From Lonicera japonica (lineage: Eukaryota; Streptophyta; Magnoliopsida; Dipsacales; Caprifoliaceae): a DNA stretch of 64,000 nucleotides. This document shows, one piece after another, positions 10,179 to 22,212 of the stretch. The first letter of the stretch is position 1. The number at the start of each line of letters is the position of its first letter. A program made the translations under genes and the position numbers. The notes under the pieces are model-generated. The model had not been told where the DNA came from. It made no database searches and was given only the letters and a program-made list of their open reading frames with translations. The stretch lies in the NCBI GenBank assembly GCA_021464415.1, contig CM038470.1, positions 31,982,122 to 32,046,121 on the forward strand. The letters run 5' to 3'.

Positions 10179-11597
10179 TAAGCGAAAGTGCCAAAATGAT
10201 GATGGGTGGGAGTTAGATGCTATTAAGGATGTATTGGTTGTAGGGGGAATATGAAGTGTGTCTGTAACATATAAGCGTCCAACTCTATGGCCTGTCCCAA
10301 CTTGCTTGCCCGTCGAGTGGTCCTGCACAATAAAACCCAATGAATGAAATATAATAATTAGCCCAAGATCACATAATTGCCCGACAGATAACAGTTGCAT
10401 TGAAAGTTGAGGGACAAAGAAGACATCGGGAATAGACAAGTTAGGAGTATTTTTAATGGAACCAATGTGACTAGCAGTAATAACAGAACCATCAGCTGTG
10501 TGAATTTTGGGAGATGAATGCATGAGACGGAATGAGTCAAAGTGTGTAGGATCAAAGGTCATGTGATTTGATGCTCCAGAATCAAAGAACCAAGGAGAAG
10601 AAGATGTACCTGATGAGACTGAAAAAGCAGAGGCAATGGTATGATTATTACCGGTTTGAGGAGATTGTGGAGCAAGTATGGCAGCAGGAGATTGTGGAGC
10701 AAGTACGGCAGCAGACGATCCAGTTGAATTTTGTAATCCCCGCATGTATCGAGATGTAGGAGAAGGACAATTTTTGACTATATGCCCAAAACCCTTGCAG
10801 TAATTACATTGAACCTGGGAATAATCTCGAGGTGGTGGTGTCTGGGTATTATAAGGAGGGCGATGTGATGGCTGATGAGGGCGTGGTGAAAAGGTATTGT
10901 GAGGTGGTCGGTAACTCTGATTCTGCGGGCGAGGAGATGCAGCATACGAGGTATTCGAGGCCGGTGGTGCAACAAAAACTGATGAAATATTCGGAGTGAT
11001 ACCCTTTCGAGTTTCTTCAGTAATTAATTCTGTTAATGCTGATTCAACAGAGGGGAGGGGCTTGCGATGAAGAATAGATGCCCTGATCTGTTCAAATTCA
11101 TCCCGGAGTACCATGAGAAATTGTACAAGTCGCGTTTCTTCACGGAAGGTTTCCCATAAACCAAAGTCTGTTGTCCATGGAGGTTCCATGAGTTCCAATT
11201 GATCCCAGATAACGCACATGCTAGAGTGAAAATCAGACACGGATTGGCCTGGTTGTTGTAGTAGCCCACGTATATCTTGTTCAAGTTTATATTTCTTGGC
11301 AAAATTGGTTTGAACATATCTGTGTGCTAAGAAATCCCAGGCTTTCTTTGCGGTATCACACTTTCCAAGCTGAAGACTGATTGATGGAATGACAGTGTTG
11401 GCAATCCAGGTTAAAATTTTGTTGTTATTAATATCCCAATCATCATACTTTTCATCGGTTTCAGCAAGACAAGTTGCTTTGCCGTTAACATAATTCCAGA
11501 GTTCCTTTCCTTTCAAGAAATTTCGGAACAGAATAGACCAGTGATTATAATTGTTTCCATCCAATTTGATGGTGATAGGAATTTTTGAAGTTTTCAT
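10179..11597 (-). pseudogene. Copia gag and protease, in frame with pol
   Basis: The likely start is the ATG at 11597 (MKTSKIPITIKLDGNNYNHW); the 16 codons upstream are open but not family-like. Order: retrotransposon gag (UBN2-type) in residues 1-200, a Pro/Ser-rich linker, a CCHC zinc knuckle CNYCKGFGHIVKNC near residue 264 that binds element RNA, then aspartic protease with catalytic DSG in FFDSGASNHMT near residue 335. The frame ends at the nonsense codon 10178-10176 inside the GAG-pre-integrase motif. The gag and protease parts show no other break. Confidence 0.88.
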
Positions 11598-11807
11598 AAC
11601 ATAAACTGAATAAGAATTAAGCAAACAGTGTAAGAAATAGTGCACGTGACCTGATTTTATAACTTGAAGACTGAATCTGGAGAAACGGAGACTGTAGTTG
11701 CGTCTGGAACGGTTAAAAACCTAGGGAACCGGTCTGAGTTGGCTGAAAACCGATCAAAAAATAACAAAACCGGGCAAAAAATTGTCGGCTGAACCGGTCT
11801 GAGTTGA

Positions 11808-11965
11808 CTGACGGCGTTAACAAAAAATCTGACGGCGTTAACGGAAAGGCTGACGGCGTTAACGGACTTCTGACGGACGTTAAATTTAACGGAGAGGACC
11901 TGACGCCGTTAACTTTAACGGAAAAGTACTAACGCCGTTAAAGTTAACGGCAACTTGACTGACGG
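11808..11965. repeat. Array of ACGGCGTTAAC-type motifs in the copia leader
   Basis: At least seven copies or variants of the half-palindromic ACGGCGTTAACG and its inverse CGCCGTTAA lie between 11808 and 11965, at irregular 15-30 bp spacing and in both orientations. They sit between the primer-binding site and gag, in the untranslated leader. Confidence 0.75.
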
Positions 11966-12209
11966 TGACGGCGGCGGCGCGTGGCTTCGGCGTGACGGAC
12001 TTAGAATCACACTCGCGGCGCGTGAGAGCGCGTGTCGAGTTTTTTCCGGGTGATTCTTGCGGCGACGGAATCGTCTTTGGAAGACAAAGGTTTTGATGTT
12101 GTCGTTATCGAGGTTTGGTATATTTATCGATAAGAACGTGCGGAATATTGGTGTGGATTTGATTTGATGAAGGTTGCTAGTTGGTGGCTGGGGCAATGAT
12201 TCAACCTAC

Positions 12210-12220
12210 CTCTGATACCA
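12210..12220 (-). promoter_or_regulatory. Copia primer-binding site (initiator tRNA-Met)
   Basis: On the minus strand TGGTATCAGAG directly follows the LTR end. This is the standard complement to the 3' end of plant initiator tRNA-Met that primes minus-strand cDNA synthesis in copia elements. Confidence 0.92.
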
Positions 12221-12360
12221 TGTTAGGTTTTAGAGAAAAGAGAAAAATATATTTGTATTGAATAATTCATAACATAAGAATGGGGCTCTATTTATAGAGC
12301 TAATTTAGACAAAAATAAAGAAATAAATAAAGAAATAAATAAATAACTTTAACAATTACA
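12221..12360 (-). mobile_element. Copia 5' LTR, short (about 140 bp)
   Basis: In plus-strand sense it begins TGTTAGGTTTTAGAG at 12221, next to the PBS, and is AT-rich. A promoter-like CTATAAATAGAG lies on the minus strand near 12295-12285. The outer boundary, near AACAATTACA at 12360, is estimated because no second LTR is available for comparison. Confidence 0.65.
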
Positions 12361-13103
12361 CTGGTGGCTCCTTATGAGGTTTAAATATATTCGAGACTCC
12401 GGTTTGTTTGTTGAAATATTTTTTTTCATTCACCAAACCCAATTTGAGTCAAAAGACTCGTAATCTAGTTTAATTTGTAATATTTAAAATTTTTAATTAT
12501 AACTTGACCTAAACTTGTCATTTCTTATTGTGTTGACCCAATTTTTATTAATTACAACTCGTCATATTCAAACACATTATAATGTATTAATTTTGCATAA
12601 AAAAAATAAAATAAAAAAGCATATAGAAATCATTAATAGCAGTCTTGTTAGGTTCTTATATATATATATAGTATTTATTCATAGTAAAGCATACATTACT
12701 TTTGGGTATATGTGCCCTAATTGTGGTCACCATTATAACATTATCATGTTAGTGCGTAACTGGTCAACCACCTTTTTGTGACATGAACCCAATAAAACTT
12801 AAAGTCAATATAGCCCTGAAGAGTGTTTTTCACAATAAAATTCTAAGAAATGAGCTTAAATATTTATATTTTTTCATGATAAGATTTGACGGTTTTCACT
12901 TCACATTTTTATAATTATTTATAAAGTTTATTTTGTGTCAAATTCATTTGTAAAGTTTGATACTATTTTTATTTTAATCCAAAATTTAACATGTTTGTTT
13001 CTTGTAAAGAAAATATCATTTGCAATTGACGTGGCTAGAAGATTAAAATGACACATAGCATTTTCTAACTAAAAAACCTAATGACGGGTTGGGTTTTAGA
13101 CTA
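12361..13103. other. AT-rich intergenic DNA, no gene seen
   Basis: A short reading frame at 12515-12781 has low-complexity composition and no family resemblance. Nothing else is recognisable. Confidence 0.5.
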
Positions 13104-13112
13104 TAGTGAAAA

Positions 13113-14017
13113 GGGTAAATGATCAAAAAGCACAATGTACTTTACCCTATTTTTCAGTTATGCTAACGAATTTCATTTCTTATCAAAAGTACCATTAAAC
13201 TTTTTCCGTTATTTCACTTAGGTCCAAATCGTAACTTCCGTCAATTATTTTTAACGGAATGCTGAGTTGGCACAAAAAATCTGACGTGGCATTTTAAAAA
13301 AAAAATAAAAATCTGACGTGGCACTTTAAAAAAATGACGTGGCCATCTTCTTCCCAACTCATTTTCTCTCTCTTCATTTGGGTTTCATTCCGGCCACTCC
13401 ATTAATTCCGGCCACCTCCATTTTTTTTCATCTTCTTCTTTCATGAACCCTCCGGCCATCTCCTCAATTGATGACGACTCGCCGGAAAAAATGAAAATGG
13501 AGTCGCCGGAAAAAATGAAAATGGAGTGGTCGGAGTTAATGGAGTGGCCGGAATTAATGGGTTTAAAATATTAGAAGATAAAAAATGGAGTGGGCGGAGA
13601 AAAATGAAGTCGCCGGAAAAAATGAAAATGGAGTCGCCGGAGTTAATGGAGTAGCCGGAATTAATGGAGTGGCCGGAAAACTAGAGTTCATGAAGGAAGA
13701 AAATGAAAAAAAATGGAGGTGGCCGGAGTTAATGGAGTCGCCGGAATGAAAAAAATGAAGAGAGAGAAAATGAGTTGGGAAGAAGATGGCCACGTCATTT
13801 TTTTAAAGTGCCACGTCAGATTTTATTTTATTTTTAAAATGCCACGTCAGATTTTTTGTGCCAACTCAGCATTCCGTTAAAAATAATTGACGAAAGTTAC
13901 GATTTGGACCTAAGTGAAATAACGGAAAAAGTTTAATGGTACTTTTGATAAGAAATGGAATTCGTTGGCATAACTGAAAAATGGGGTAAAGTACATTGTA
14001 CTTTTGGTCATTTACCC
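13113..14017. mobile_element. Non-autonomous Mutator-like (MULE) element with long TIRs
   Basis: A 905-bp element flanked by an exact 9-bp duplication TAGTGAAAA (13104-13112 and 14018-14026). Terminal inverted repeats start GGGTAAATGATCAAAAAG and extend about 260 bp on each side, including AATGACGTGGCCATCTTCTT near 13331 and its complement near 13780. The 9-bp TSD and long TIRs are the Mutator hallmark. The interior is a degenerate repeat of GGAGTGGCCGGA-type units with no transposase. A reading frame at 13793-13563 (PATPLIPATPLTPATP) arises from this repeat. Confidence 0.9.
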
Positions 14018-14026
14018 TAGTGAAAA

Positions 14027-15563
14027 TGAAAGCAAACTTTAAGGACGGATATAATACAAAATGAATTTTATGGATGAAAGTCCAAAAGTGGTCAAAATTT
14101 AATGGAGTAAATTATATATAACTCTGTTTAAAATAACTAAACATTCAAGCACATGTAATGCGTGTACGCGCTTTCTTTATATGCATGCAAATATTTAGAT
14201 TAAAATGAAAAACATGTAACATATAAAAGTGCTGTCCAACCATAAAGCAACTTTTTTGTAAAATGTAATCTCTTGGATTTAAATGTTATGAATATATTTT
14301 TATTAGAAAAAACAAAATGCAGGATAAAATAAGAAAAACACCAAAATTTAGTGTTGTAACCGAATGTTGACATTCCTTATAATAATAATAAATAACTCAT
14401 TTTTATTTACATAATAACCTTCCTTCATCTTTCATCCTTCCCTTTTATAAATTAAATATATATATATATATATTTAATCATCGCCGACCACCGTTACCAA
14501 TTACCAATTTGTTGCCGGGCCAACTTTTGTCCCCAACAACTACATGTACACTAAAAAGGGACTTGGCTTATCTCTATTATTTCTTCGGTCTAATTTCGTC
14601 AAATTGAGTCTAATTTGAGAGTTAAACATATTATTATTTGTATTAAATTTGGTGAAAATTATCTCTATAATTAATAAATCATCTCGATAAAATTTGATCA
14701 AAAAATTCACACCGAAAGCAGGCGTAGTAAAAATTCAATAAATACATTCATTTTTGTCCATTAAAATTTTAGATGAATATCTCACCTACTTCTAAATTGA
14801 ATCTTATGATAAAATTTTGTGAAAGCTCCACCAAATTTTATAAATATATATATATATATATATATATCCGTTTAGTTCTCGAACTAAATCTCATTAAACA
14901 AAACTTAACCCAAAAATAATAGAGATCAATAAACCAAATCCCTAAAAAATTAAGGTATATTTTCTTTGAATTTAATTGTGAAACCAGCCCTTCCGACTCA
15001 TTTTCTTTTTAATCAATTAACACATTAATTGATAAATTTTATGTTACTAGCCGACCTCTTTAAAGCTCTATGGATAATTGGATATGCTCTTGTGCAAAGA
15101 TCAAGTGATCGAATATTGGTATCTTATTCGAGCCAGCTGTGGCATATGGCAAAATGGTACGTACTGCTGTCATATCAGGATTGAAAAGGAGAGGGGTCAA
15201 GACTTTTAATTCCTACCCTTCAAAATTCTAACCTAAAGATATCTTTTTGAGATATTTTTACCCAATCACAAAGGGAAATATCTTCTTTTATTTATAAATT
15301 TTATCATACATTCTTATTGAATATATTAAATAAATTATATATTTGTTACGTGTCGTGAAAATACAACTTATTTAATAAATTTAGTAAAAATAAGTGATAA
15401 AATTTATAAATAATTGTAGCATTACTCAGTGACAAAAATACGTTTTCGTCACAATATATATATGCACTTTCAACGACAAAATGTTTGTGACTAAAACTTT
15501 TATTTTAGTGTTATATATACTCATTTCGTGATGAAAAATGTATGTCGTCCCCTAATTTATTTC
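14027..15563. other. AT-rich intergenic DNA with simple repeats, no gene seen
   Basis: It contains (TA)n tracts near 14455-14475 and 14845-14870. The part 14630-14840 resembles the arms of the foldback MITE at 62324-62701 (ATTAAAATTTTAGATGAATA, and CACC near the middle), so it may be a decayed relative. No coding sequence is recognised. Confidence 0.45.
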
Positions 15564-15566
15564 TTA

Positions 15567-15813
15567 GGCTCCTTTTGATTGTAAATGTAGAAAAGGAAAA
15601 TAAATTTAACTAGTTTGTATGAAAAGATAAAAAATAAAGAGAGATATGTTACTCATTTTATAAATATATTTCCTTCATCATTTAATATTTTTGGTGAAAA
15701 ATTTTTACTCACCACCAAGTTAAGAAGATATCACTTCTATTACTTAACTTATTTTTTATATTTTCACTAAAATTAATTCAATTTTTTTTTTCATTTTATA
15801 ATTAAACGAAGCT
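15567..15813. mobile_element. Short MITE, family GGCTYCGTTTGATA (copy 1)
   Basis: A 247-bp element between TTA trinucleotides (15564-15566, 15814-15816). Ends are GGCTCCTTTTGATTG and AATTAAACGAAGCT, an imperfect inverted repeat that continues inward as AAAAGGAAAATAAATTTAAC. Similar pairs occur at 19630-20305 and 29710-29973. The three-base TTA/TAA flank fits a PIF/Harbinger (Tourist-like) MITE. Confidence 0.6.
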
Positions 15814-16457
15814 TTAGTGAAAAAACACTGTGTCTAAGCTTAGGATAGCTAAGATTTCCATAACAAAACTCAGAGCGTTTATTTAGTATGACCCAAAAGT
15901 TTAGTGATGCAGGAACCTGTACTGACTATGACCTTTTGTGAGAAAAATTATTTGCTGTCAGCAAACTTTTAGTGTGATGCACCTTTAGTGAATAATGCGA
16001 TTTTTACTGAATAACATAATTTTATTGTTAAATGTGAAAAAAATAGGGCATGGTTCCTATTTTCAAACATTTTTACAATTCGATACGCTAACCTTTTTTT
16101 TCTTCTTCTAAAGGATGCAATACCTACTTTTTAAAGGATGCGATGCTTCAAGTACTATAAATATTTGTGATTTTTTAATCATAAATAAAATACTTGTAAC
16201 TAAAAAACTACATATATTAAAATAATATCTTTGTGTCTCTAAGTACTCGACTACTGATCAGATGTGTATACTATTCATAAGGTATTACATTCTTTAAAAA
16301 AATGTTAATGGTCTGCATCTTAATTTTTTCTTTTTTAGACAATAACCTAGTTCTTAAAAGTCCCTCAATTTTTAAGTTTTTATCATCAAATAGTTAATTT
16401 AATGAAATATAACATCTAGAATACAAATGCATTTACTTATTTTAAGTACATCTATTG

Positions 16458-16672
16458 GCATAACCAACTTGGATTAGCTAAGTTGGTCACCATGCCTCTC
16501 AACTAGTGAGAGGTTATGGGTTTGAATCCGACCGTAGATATATTTGAAATAATTTATAATAGTAACTTGTAAAAAGAATATTGTGACGTAATTCCCACTC
16601 AGTCAATTAACAGTACTTCTTTAACTCCGCACCCACCCTTTTAAAAGTAAATTAAGATTACCCCTTATACAA
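16458..16672 (+). mobile_element. tRNA-derived SINE
   Basis: It has an A-box-like TTAGCTAAGTTGG near 16474-16486 and a B-box-like GGGTTTGAATCC at 16518-16529, 44 bp apart, the layout of an RNA polymerase III internal promoter. The cloverleaf is not complete enough for a tRNA gene. An unrelated tail runs to an A-rich end CAAAAAAATAAAAATG near 16670. The 5' boundary is approximate. Confidence 0.6.
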
Positions 16673-17759
16673 AAAAATAAAAATGAAAAGGTATATATAT
16701 TAGGGTACATATATATATATATACTCTGCTTTGGTAACAAGATGTGATGTTAGGTCCCATAAAAAATTTCTTTGTAGGATATGAATATATACCAGAAATT
16801 AAGTGGTGCATGATAACAAAATGAAATTGGTGACTAGCTAGGAAAAGACATGGATAAGGTTGTTTGGTACATTTATATATTATTATATCTTCATGTATTA
16901 TATTGTATAGGTGCTACTAGCTAGGATGATGATAAGACTGAACCCCTACCCCCAGCCCCACTCTCCCTTCCATTACGCCATTTTTAATGATAATTTTTAT
17001 TTTTATTTTTTTATTCTTTATGTTAATATTATTTTATAATATTTTTATATTTAACAATATATTTATATGAATATAAAAGAATAAAAAAAATAATCTTTAA
17101 TGATAATTTTTATTTTTGTGTTTCTTCTTTACTTATCACTTATTTAAAAAGAGATAGAATTAGTGAGTTTTATAATATTCAATGAAAATATATTAAATCA
17201 TATAAGGAATTTTTATCACCATTTTTACATGTAAAAATGGTGATAGAAATTTTTAATGCGACTCACCTTCCACATCACATATAAATTGTTATAGAAAATT
17301 TTATTGAAGCATATTTTTTCTATTTAGCTTTTCTATTATAAAAATTTGGTTGAATAAAAATAACTATTGGAGATTGCCTTATCAGGCCCCGGGCCTACGT
17401 TTGCTCTTGGCGCCTTGACTCTTCCCAAGTAGAAGGAGAAAGCATCTCACAAAATATTTTAATTTATTTTTTAACTTTAGATTCAAATAAAATGTTATTA
17501 ACTTTTATCTTTTTATATTATTATCAAACAAAATCGTAATCTTTATTTAATTTATATAAAGATGTAGAACTATAAGTTGATTGTTCTTAATTTTGTTATT
17601 AATTCACATAACAAACAATAATTCTAATCAAATGAACCTGTAAGTTTTATCTATTATTTTTTTATTTAGTTGGACTACTTCACTTGCGTAAAAAGTGTAA
17701 GTATCATTCGAATTAATAATTAATATTATTACAACCATTATATATTAAATAACTCTTTA

Positions 17760-17925
17760 ATTATATCGCCAATGACTTTGTAATCTAGTGACATCATCTC
17801 TAATTTTATATTAGAGAGGTCACATGTTCGAAACTCATGAATGTGGTATTCGAACTTAATAAAGTGCTACTTAATAAAGGTGACGCAAAGCAAAACTTAC
17901 TTATTCATCTCACGCTCTTTGTAAC
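17760..17925 (+). mobile_element. tRNA-derived SINE, diverged
   Basis: A B-box-like ATGTTCGAAACTC lies at 17824-17836 and an upstream A-box-like region CTTTGTAATCTAGTGACA near 17776-17793. The spacing fits a SINE head. The 3' part is not clearly delimited. Confidence 0.42.
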
Positions 17926-18214
17926 TAGCTCTGTTCGGTTCGCAAATTATGTAACAGAATTCTATGCTTAACTTCGTATAATTATTTTTGACATGAATGA
18001 TTAAAAAACTCTTTAATCATATCAATCAAATAAAAAATGAAATATAATACAGAAAGTGAAGGGTGGAGCTCGATGAGAATTAATGATTGATGATTGGGTT
18101 TGGGTAAACGACTTGTGAGTTGTGAGGCATAAATGCATAATAGATTGATAGCTGACGTTTGCTGGTTTGCCTGATCCCACCCATCTATTTTCAAATCATT
18201 TTATCTCTATCGCC

Positions 18215-18250
<36 letters not shown>

Positions 18251-19626
18251 AAATGCGAATCAATTGTACAGATTAAACCATTTTTATAATATTTTTTTAT
18301 TATAAAAAATACTTTTTAATATTTTTACAAAAAAAAAAAATGTTGTAAAAAAAGCATGATCGTACCAAAAACGAACTATATAGGTAATACAACTTGATAT
18401 TAACATATCTTAAGAATATATGTTAAACACATATATTTAAAAATAATAAATTATTAACATGCGTTAAATATGACACAATTTTATATATAAAAAATTATTT
18501 TTTTTATTTATAATAACTTTAACATATATTATATATATTTTAAGAATACATGATATCATTTTTAATATATATATATAAGCTTAAACAAATATATATATAT
18601 ATATATATACCAATACGTACACGTACTTTAAATGGATTGTGTCAAATTATATATTTATTAGGGTTTAATGGATGTACGTGTTTCACGGGTATGTATTGTA
18701 TAATTTTAATTGAAATCGCAGTTGGCATATATATAGATTCTATCCAGTCTTTGTCGATGACATTAAAAAAAATTATCATTGTTACGAAAAGAATTTAAAA
18801 TTTGAAACATGATTTAAATATGCAAGTAGAAGGAAATTTTACAGATGTCTACATTTATATAATATGAAGTAATAGTTTTTGAGTCTAAAAAATGTATAGG
18901 AGATAAAAAATTGTGTACGTGTGATTTAAAATATTTTTTGAATGGTCGATAGTTTATTTAGCACAAGTTGCTGCCTAGTAATTTATCAAAGAAGCGAGAA
19001 AATTAAACACCTTTTTTTTAACTTCAATGTGTTGCATAAACGCAAAGTTTAAATACTTATTCTTAGCGAAAATTTTTATTATAGAGATTTTAGGATATGC
19101 TCTCTGAGTTTAAATTTTTTTAAGATGCGGTTTCCCACTTTTTTTGAAAGGATGCAATCCTACCTACAACAATATCTTCAACTGCAAACAGCATTTTCCA
19201 GTTGTAAATAGTATCTCTATATCCTGCAACCAGGAGGTACTACCTCCGACGAGGACCAGAATTAGAAGATATATTTAAGAGATATTGGTTGCAGCTTGAA
19301 GATGCGATTTAAGAGATACAAGTTGCAGCCAGGAGATATGATTCAGCAAATAGTATCTTTCTAGTAGGGGTGTTTTTTCGTTTCGATCGTGGTGAAAATT
19401 AGGAGACCTAAATCCATCCCAAATTTGAACAGGTTCGTTTCGATTTCTAAATCTTCCAAACTCAGACCTGGACCAAAATTTTCGGTTTGGTTTTGATTAG
19501 ATTTTATTCCGTTTTCATATATATTTTTTAAAAAATAAATAAATTGTAAGGCAACATTTATTTTGGTCAAAAAAATAACAACTCTATAATTACTCCTACT
19601 TATTTTTGAATATAAAATATTGACTC
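17926..19626. other. AT-rich intergenic DNA, no gene seen
   Basis: It includes an (AT)n tract at 18218-18245 and another at 18588-18610. The section 19360-19510 contains TTCGTTTCGATCGTGG and GGTTTGGTTTTGATT, reminiscent of the decayed end of a hAT element such as the one at 44549-45019. Reading frames here have low-complexity composition. Confidence 0.4.
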
Positions 19627-19629
19627 TTA

Positions 19630-20305
19630 GGCTCTTTTTGATAGTAACATGGAAAATGAAAAGAAAAATAACTAATTTATGTAAGAATATGAAAAATAAG
19701 TTGAAGAATGTAGTGAGATACTCTCCGTCTCATACTCATTTTTTATTTTTGTGAGTACATACCCTCTGTCCTCCTATATGTTTTGTTGAAAAAAAAAATT
19801 CACCGCTACCCAAAGAAATTTTTTTCATGGAAGAAACTAAAATGTTAGGTGATGTTTGGTTAATGTTTTGAGTTGAGTTTTTAAAATATGGTGTCCGGTA
19901 GAATTTTGAAGTACGTTGAAAAGTGAATTTGGTTTTTATTTGAATTTTTTCAACCAACTAAAAAATCTCATAAAAAAAATTTCAAAAAATAGTCACAATG
20001 GATCTTATTTTATAGATCTCAACGAGTAGGTTTCAAATATATATTTTTTATCTAATTTTGATTTTTGAATTTAAAGTTTTAGTGTTTTAAAAGTTTTTTT
20101 AGAGAAAGAAAGTAAAGTGAAATAAATTTTGGAAAGTGTAAAAGTAGAGTTGATTTCGAGTTGAGATTTTAAAATTTGGGAAAAAAAACATGCACCAAAC
20201 AGGCCCGAAAAGTTAATTTTACTACATCTCTCAACTTATTTTCTATATTTTCATCCAAATTAGTTGTTTTTCTTTTCATTTTTCATATTGTTATCAAACG
20301 AAATC
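19630..20305. mobile_element. MITE of the GGCTYCGTTTGATA family (copy 2) with a nested element
   Basis: Flanked by TTA (19627-19629, 20306-20308). Ends GGCTCTTTTTGATAGTAACA and TGTTATCAAACGAAATC are inverted repeats that share AAAATGAAAAGAAAAA further in. At 676 bp it is much longer than copies 1 and 3. The extra DNA at about 19851-20207 has its own inverted ends (GGTGATGTTTGGTTAATG / CATGCACCAAACAGGCC), so a second MITE appears to be nested inside. Confidence 0.62.
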
Positions 20306-20355
20306 TTATAGTTATAATATAACTCCAATATTCATAATAGCTCAAAGATTCGGAT

Positions 20356-20679
20356 CAGGGATGGCAAAAAAACCCAACTCGGCGGATTTTCGACCCAACC
20401 CAAATGGAGCAGGGTCGGGTTTGAGTTTCTAAGGAAAAATTCGGGGCGGGTTAGGGTATTGACAGTTTAAAACCCAACCCGACCCGACCCGACCCGCATA
20501 CTTATATATATATATAATATGTTAATATTAAATATATATATATATAGCTTTTTAAGAATCTCTAGCCTCATCCGGACAGAATATATTTATATATAGATAA
20601 TAAATCTATTAGTGAAATTTTACAAATAGACAAAATAAAGACTATTTTTGTTTATTTAAGAATAATCAAGATGGAATAA

Positions 20680-20714
<35 letters not shown>

Positions 20715-20977
20715 AGCTATTGTACTATTTCTTTAAAAAAATAATTTGAAAGGCAGTGCGCTAATGAATAGTGCATGAACATATAATGATGTAAAAGCAT
20801 AAAGATTGATTTTTTTTTATGAACTTACGAATTCGGGGCGGGGCGGGTTCGGGTTTTAAGGCATAAACGCGAAGCGGGTTTGGGTTCCAAAAAATAAACC
20901 TGCATCGGGTTCGGGGTGGAGTATTTTAGATGCGGGTCGGGTTTGGTTTGGCCAAACCCGCCCCGTTGTCATTCCTA
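20356..20977. mobile_element. Non-autonomous hAT element, CAGGGATGGCAA family
   Basis: A 622-bp element with an exact 8-bp TSD ATTCGGAT (20348-20355, 20978-20985). Left end CAGGGATGGCAAAAAAACCC; right end complement TAGGAATGACAACGGGGCGG. Both fit the hAT terminal rule YARNG. Subterminal regions are dense in GGGTCGGGTTT-type repeats in both orientations, usual binding-site clusters in hAT ends. The middle is AT-rich with a (TA)n(TG)n tract at 20681-20714. No transposase. Confidence 0.92.
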
Positions 20978-21494
20978 ATTCGGATTATCACTAAAACTTG
21001 TAAATTTTAGAAACATAAAATTTTAAATAGTGAAGTAATATTATTTTCAAGTCATATATGCAATGATTCAGTTTTGCACTAGCACACCCCAAATCTGAAC
21101 TAAACATATTCGATTTTAGATTTTTTTTTCGATTCAATTTTTAACAAATCGGTTCGGATTGACCGTAACACCTATACTCTCAAGTACTGTATTATAAAAA
21201 TGTTCAAAGTCAAGAATCGGAGACTATTTTTTTTTTCATTATTATTATATGTTATAGCAAGAATATATCTATTAATAAATCAGGTTAGTCATAATATAGT
21301 ATGACTCTTTATGTTTATGTTTCTAACTAGTGGCTCAGATTTAATGTAAATGTTTATTTTTTGATCCAACGTCTCAAGATTATTATGGCATGGTATTAAT
21401 ATTGATTATAATGATGGGTTTTGTTTAATTCGCCAAAAAATAAAATAGTGTTTTAAATTTAACAAAATTCTTAGTGTAACTTTATTTATTAAAT

Positions 21495-21822
21495 TAAATA
21501 TTTATTTATAAAATTATATTGTTTATATATTTCCAACTCCCTACTAAAAATGCATTTTACACTAAGTCAATTACGTATATATCAAAAAAATGTAAATTGT
21601 CTTTACAAAAATCTTATCATATGAGAAATATAATTCAAATAAAATATTTATCTATAATTAAATATTTATTTATAAAATTAGATTGTTTATATATTTCCAA
21701 CTCTCTACTGAAATACATTTTACACTAAATCAATTACGTATATATAAAAAAATGTAAATTATCTTTACAAAATCTTATCATATGAGAAAATTAACAAATA
21801 AAATATTTGTCTATAGTTAATT
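21495..21822. repeat. Direct tandem duplication, about 163-bp unit
   Basis: The unit beginning AAATATTTATTTATAAAATT at 21495 returns at about 21660 with roughly 90% identity, including TTTCCAACTC and CATATGAGAAA landmarks. A 69-codon frame at 21519-21728 spans the join and is not considered coding. Confidence 0.85.
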
Positions 21823-22212
21823 TAATAAAATAAACCGGTTATTATCAGTTAATACTTTATTATATGATTATATTTTAATATTATCCATCCCTTTAGTAAA
21901 ATAAAAAATAAAATATCATGTTATATAATTCAATAAAATTAGCGTTTTCCTTAGTAACAATAACAATAATAAATCAGTACTATTACATTAACAAGTCGGA
22001 AAATAATGTTGCACCTGCAATTAGTAAAACTTCAACTTTAAGCATCCATGTTTTCTTTTGAAATATTTTTTGACATAATAATGGTAATTATTAAAATTAA
22101 ATATGTGAACACAGGCCTTTAATTAGGTTATGTTGAGTATTTTTTAAATATCTTTCATATAGTATGGTAATCTTATTATGGCATATAGCATATTGTATTA
22201 TTTGTCAATATA

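Larger units (their letters stand above)
8053..12360 (-). mobile_element. Truncated Ty1/copia retrotransposon (5' LTR to reverse transcriptase)
   Basis: Minus-strand order is LTR (12360-12221), PBS (12220-12210), leader, gag, protease, integrase, reverse transcriptase: the Ty1/copia order. The gag-pol frame is single and uninterrupted apart from three nonsense codons at 10178-10176 (TGA), 9368-9366 (TGA) and 9353-9351 (TAG). Sequence stops matching copia at about 8053, just after the conserved SQFMFAPRSVHFAA block, so the RT end, RNase H and 3' LTR are missing. No target-site duplication can be scored because one end is lost. Confidence 0.9.

Noticed and set aside
16458..16530. Possible tRNA gene
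   Set aside because: A- and B-box motifs are present but the acceptor and anticodon stems do not form, so it is better explained as a SINE head.
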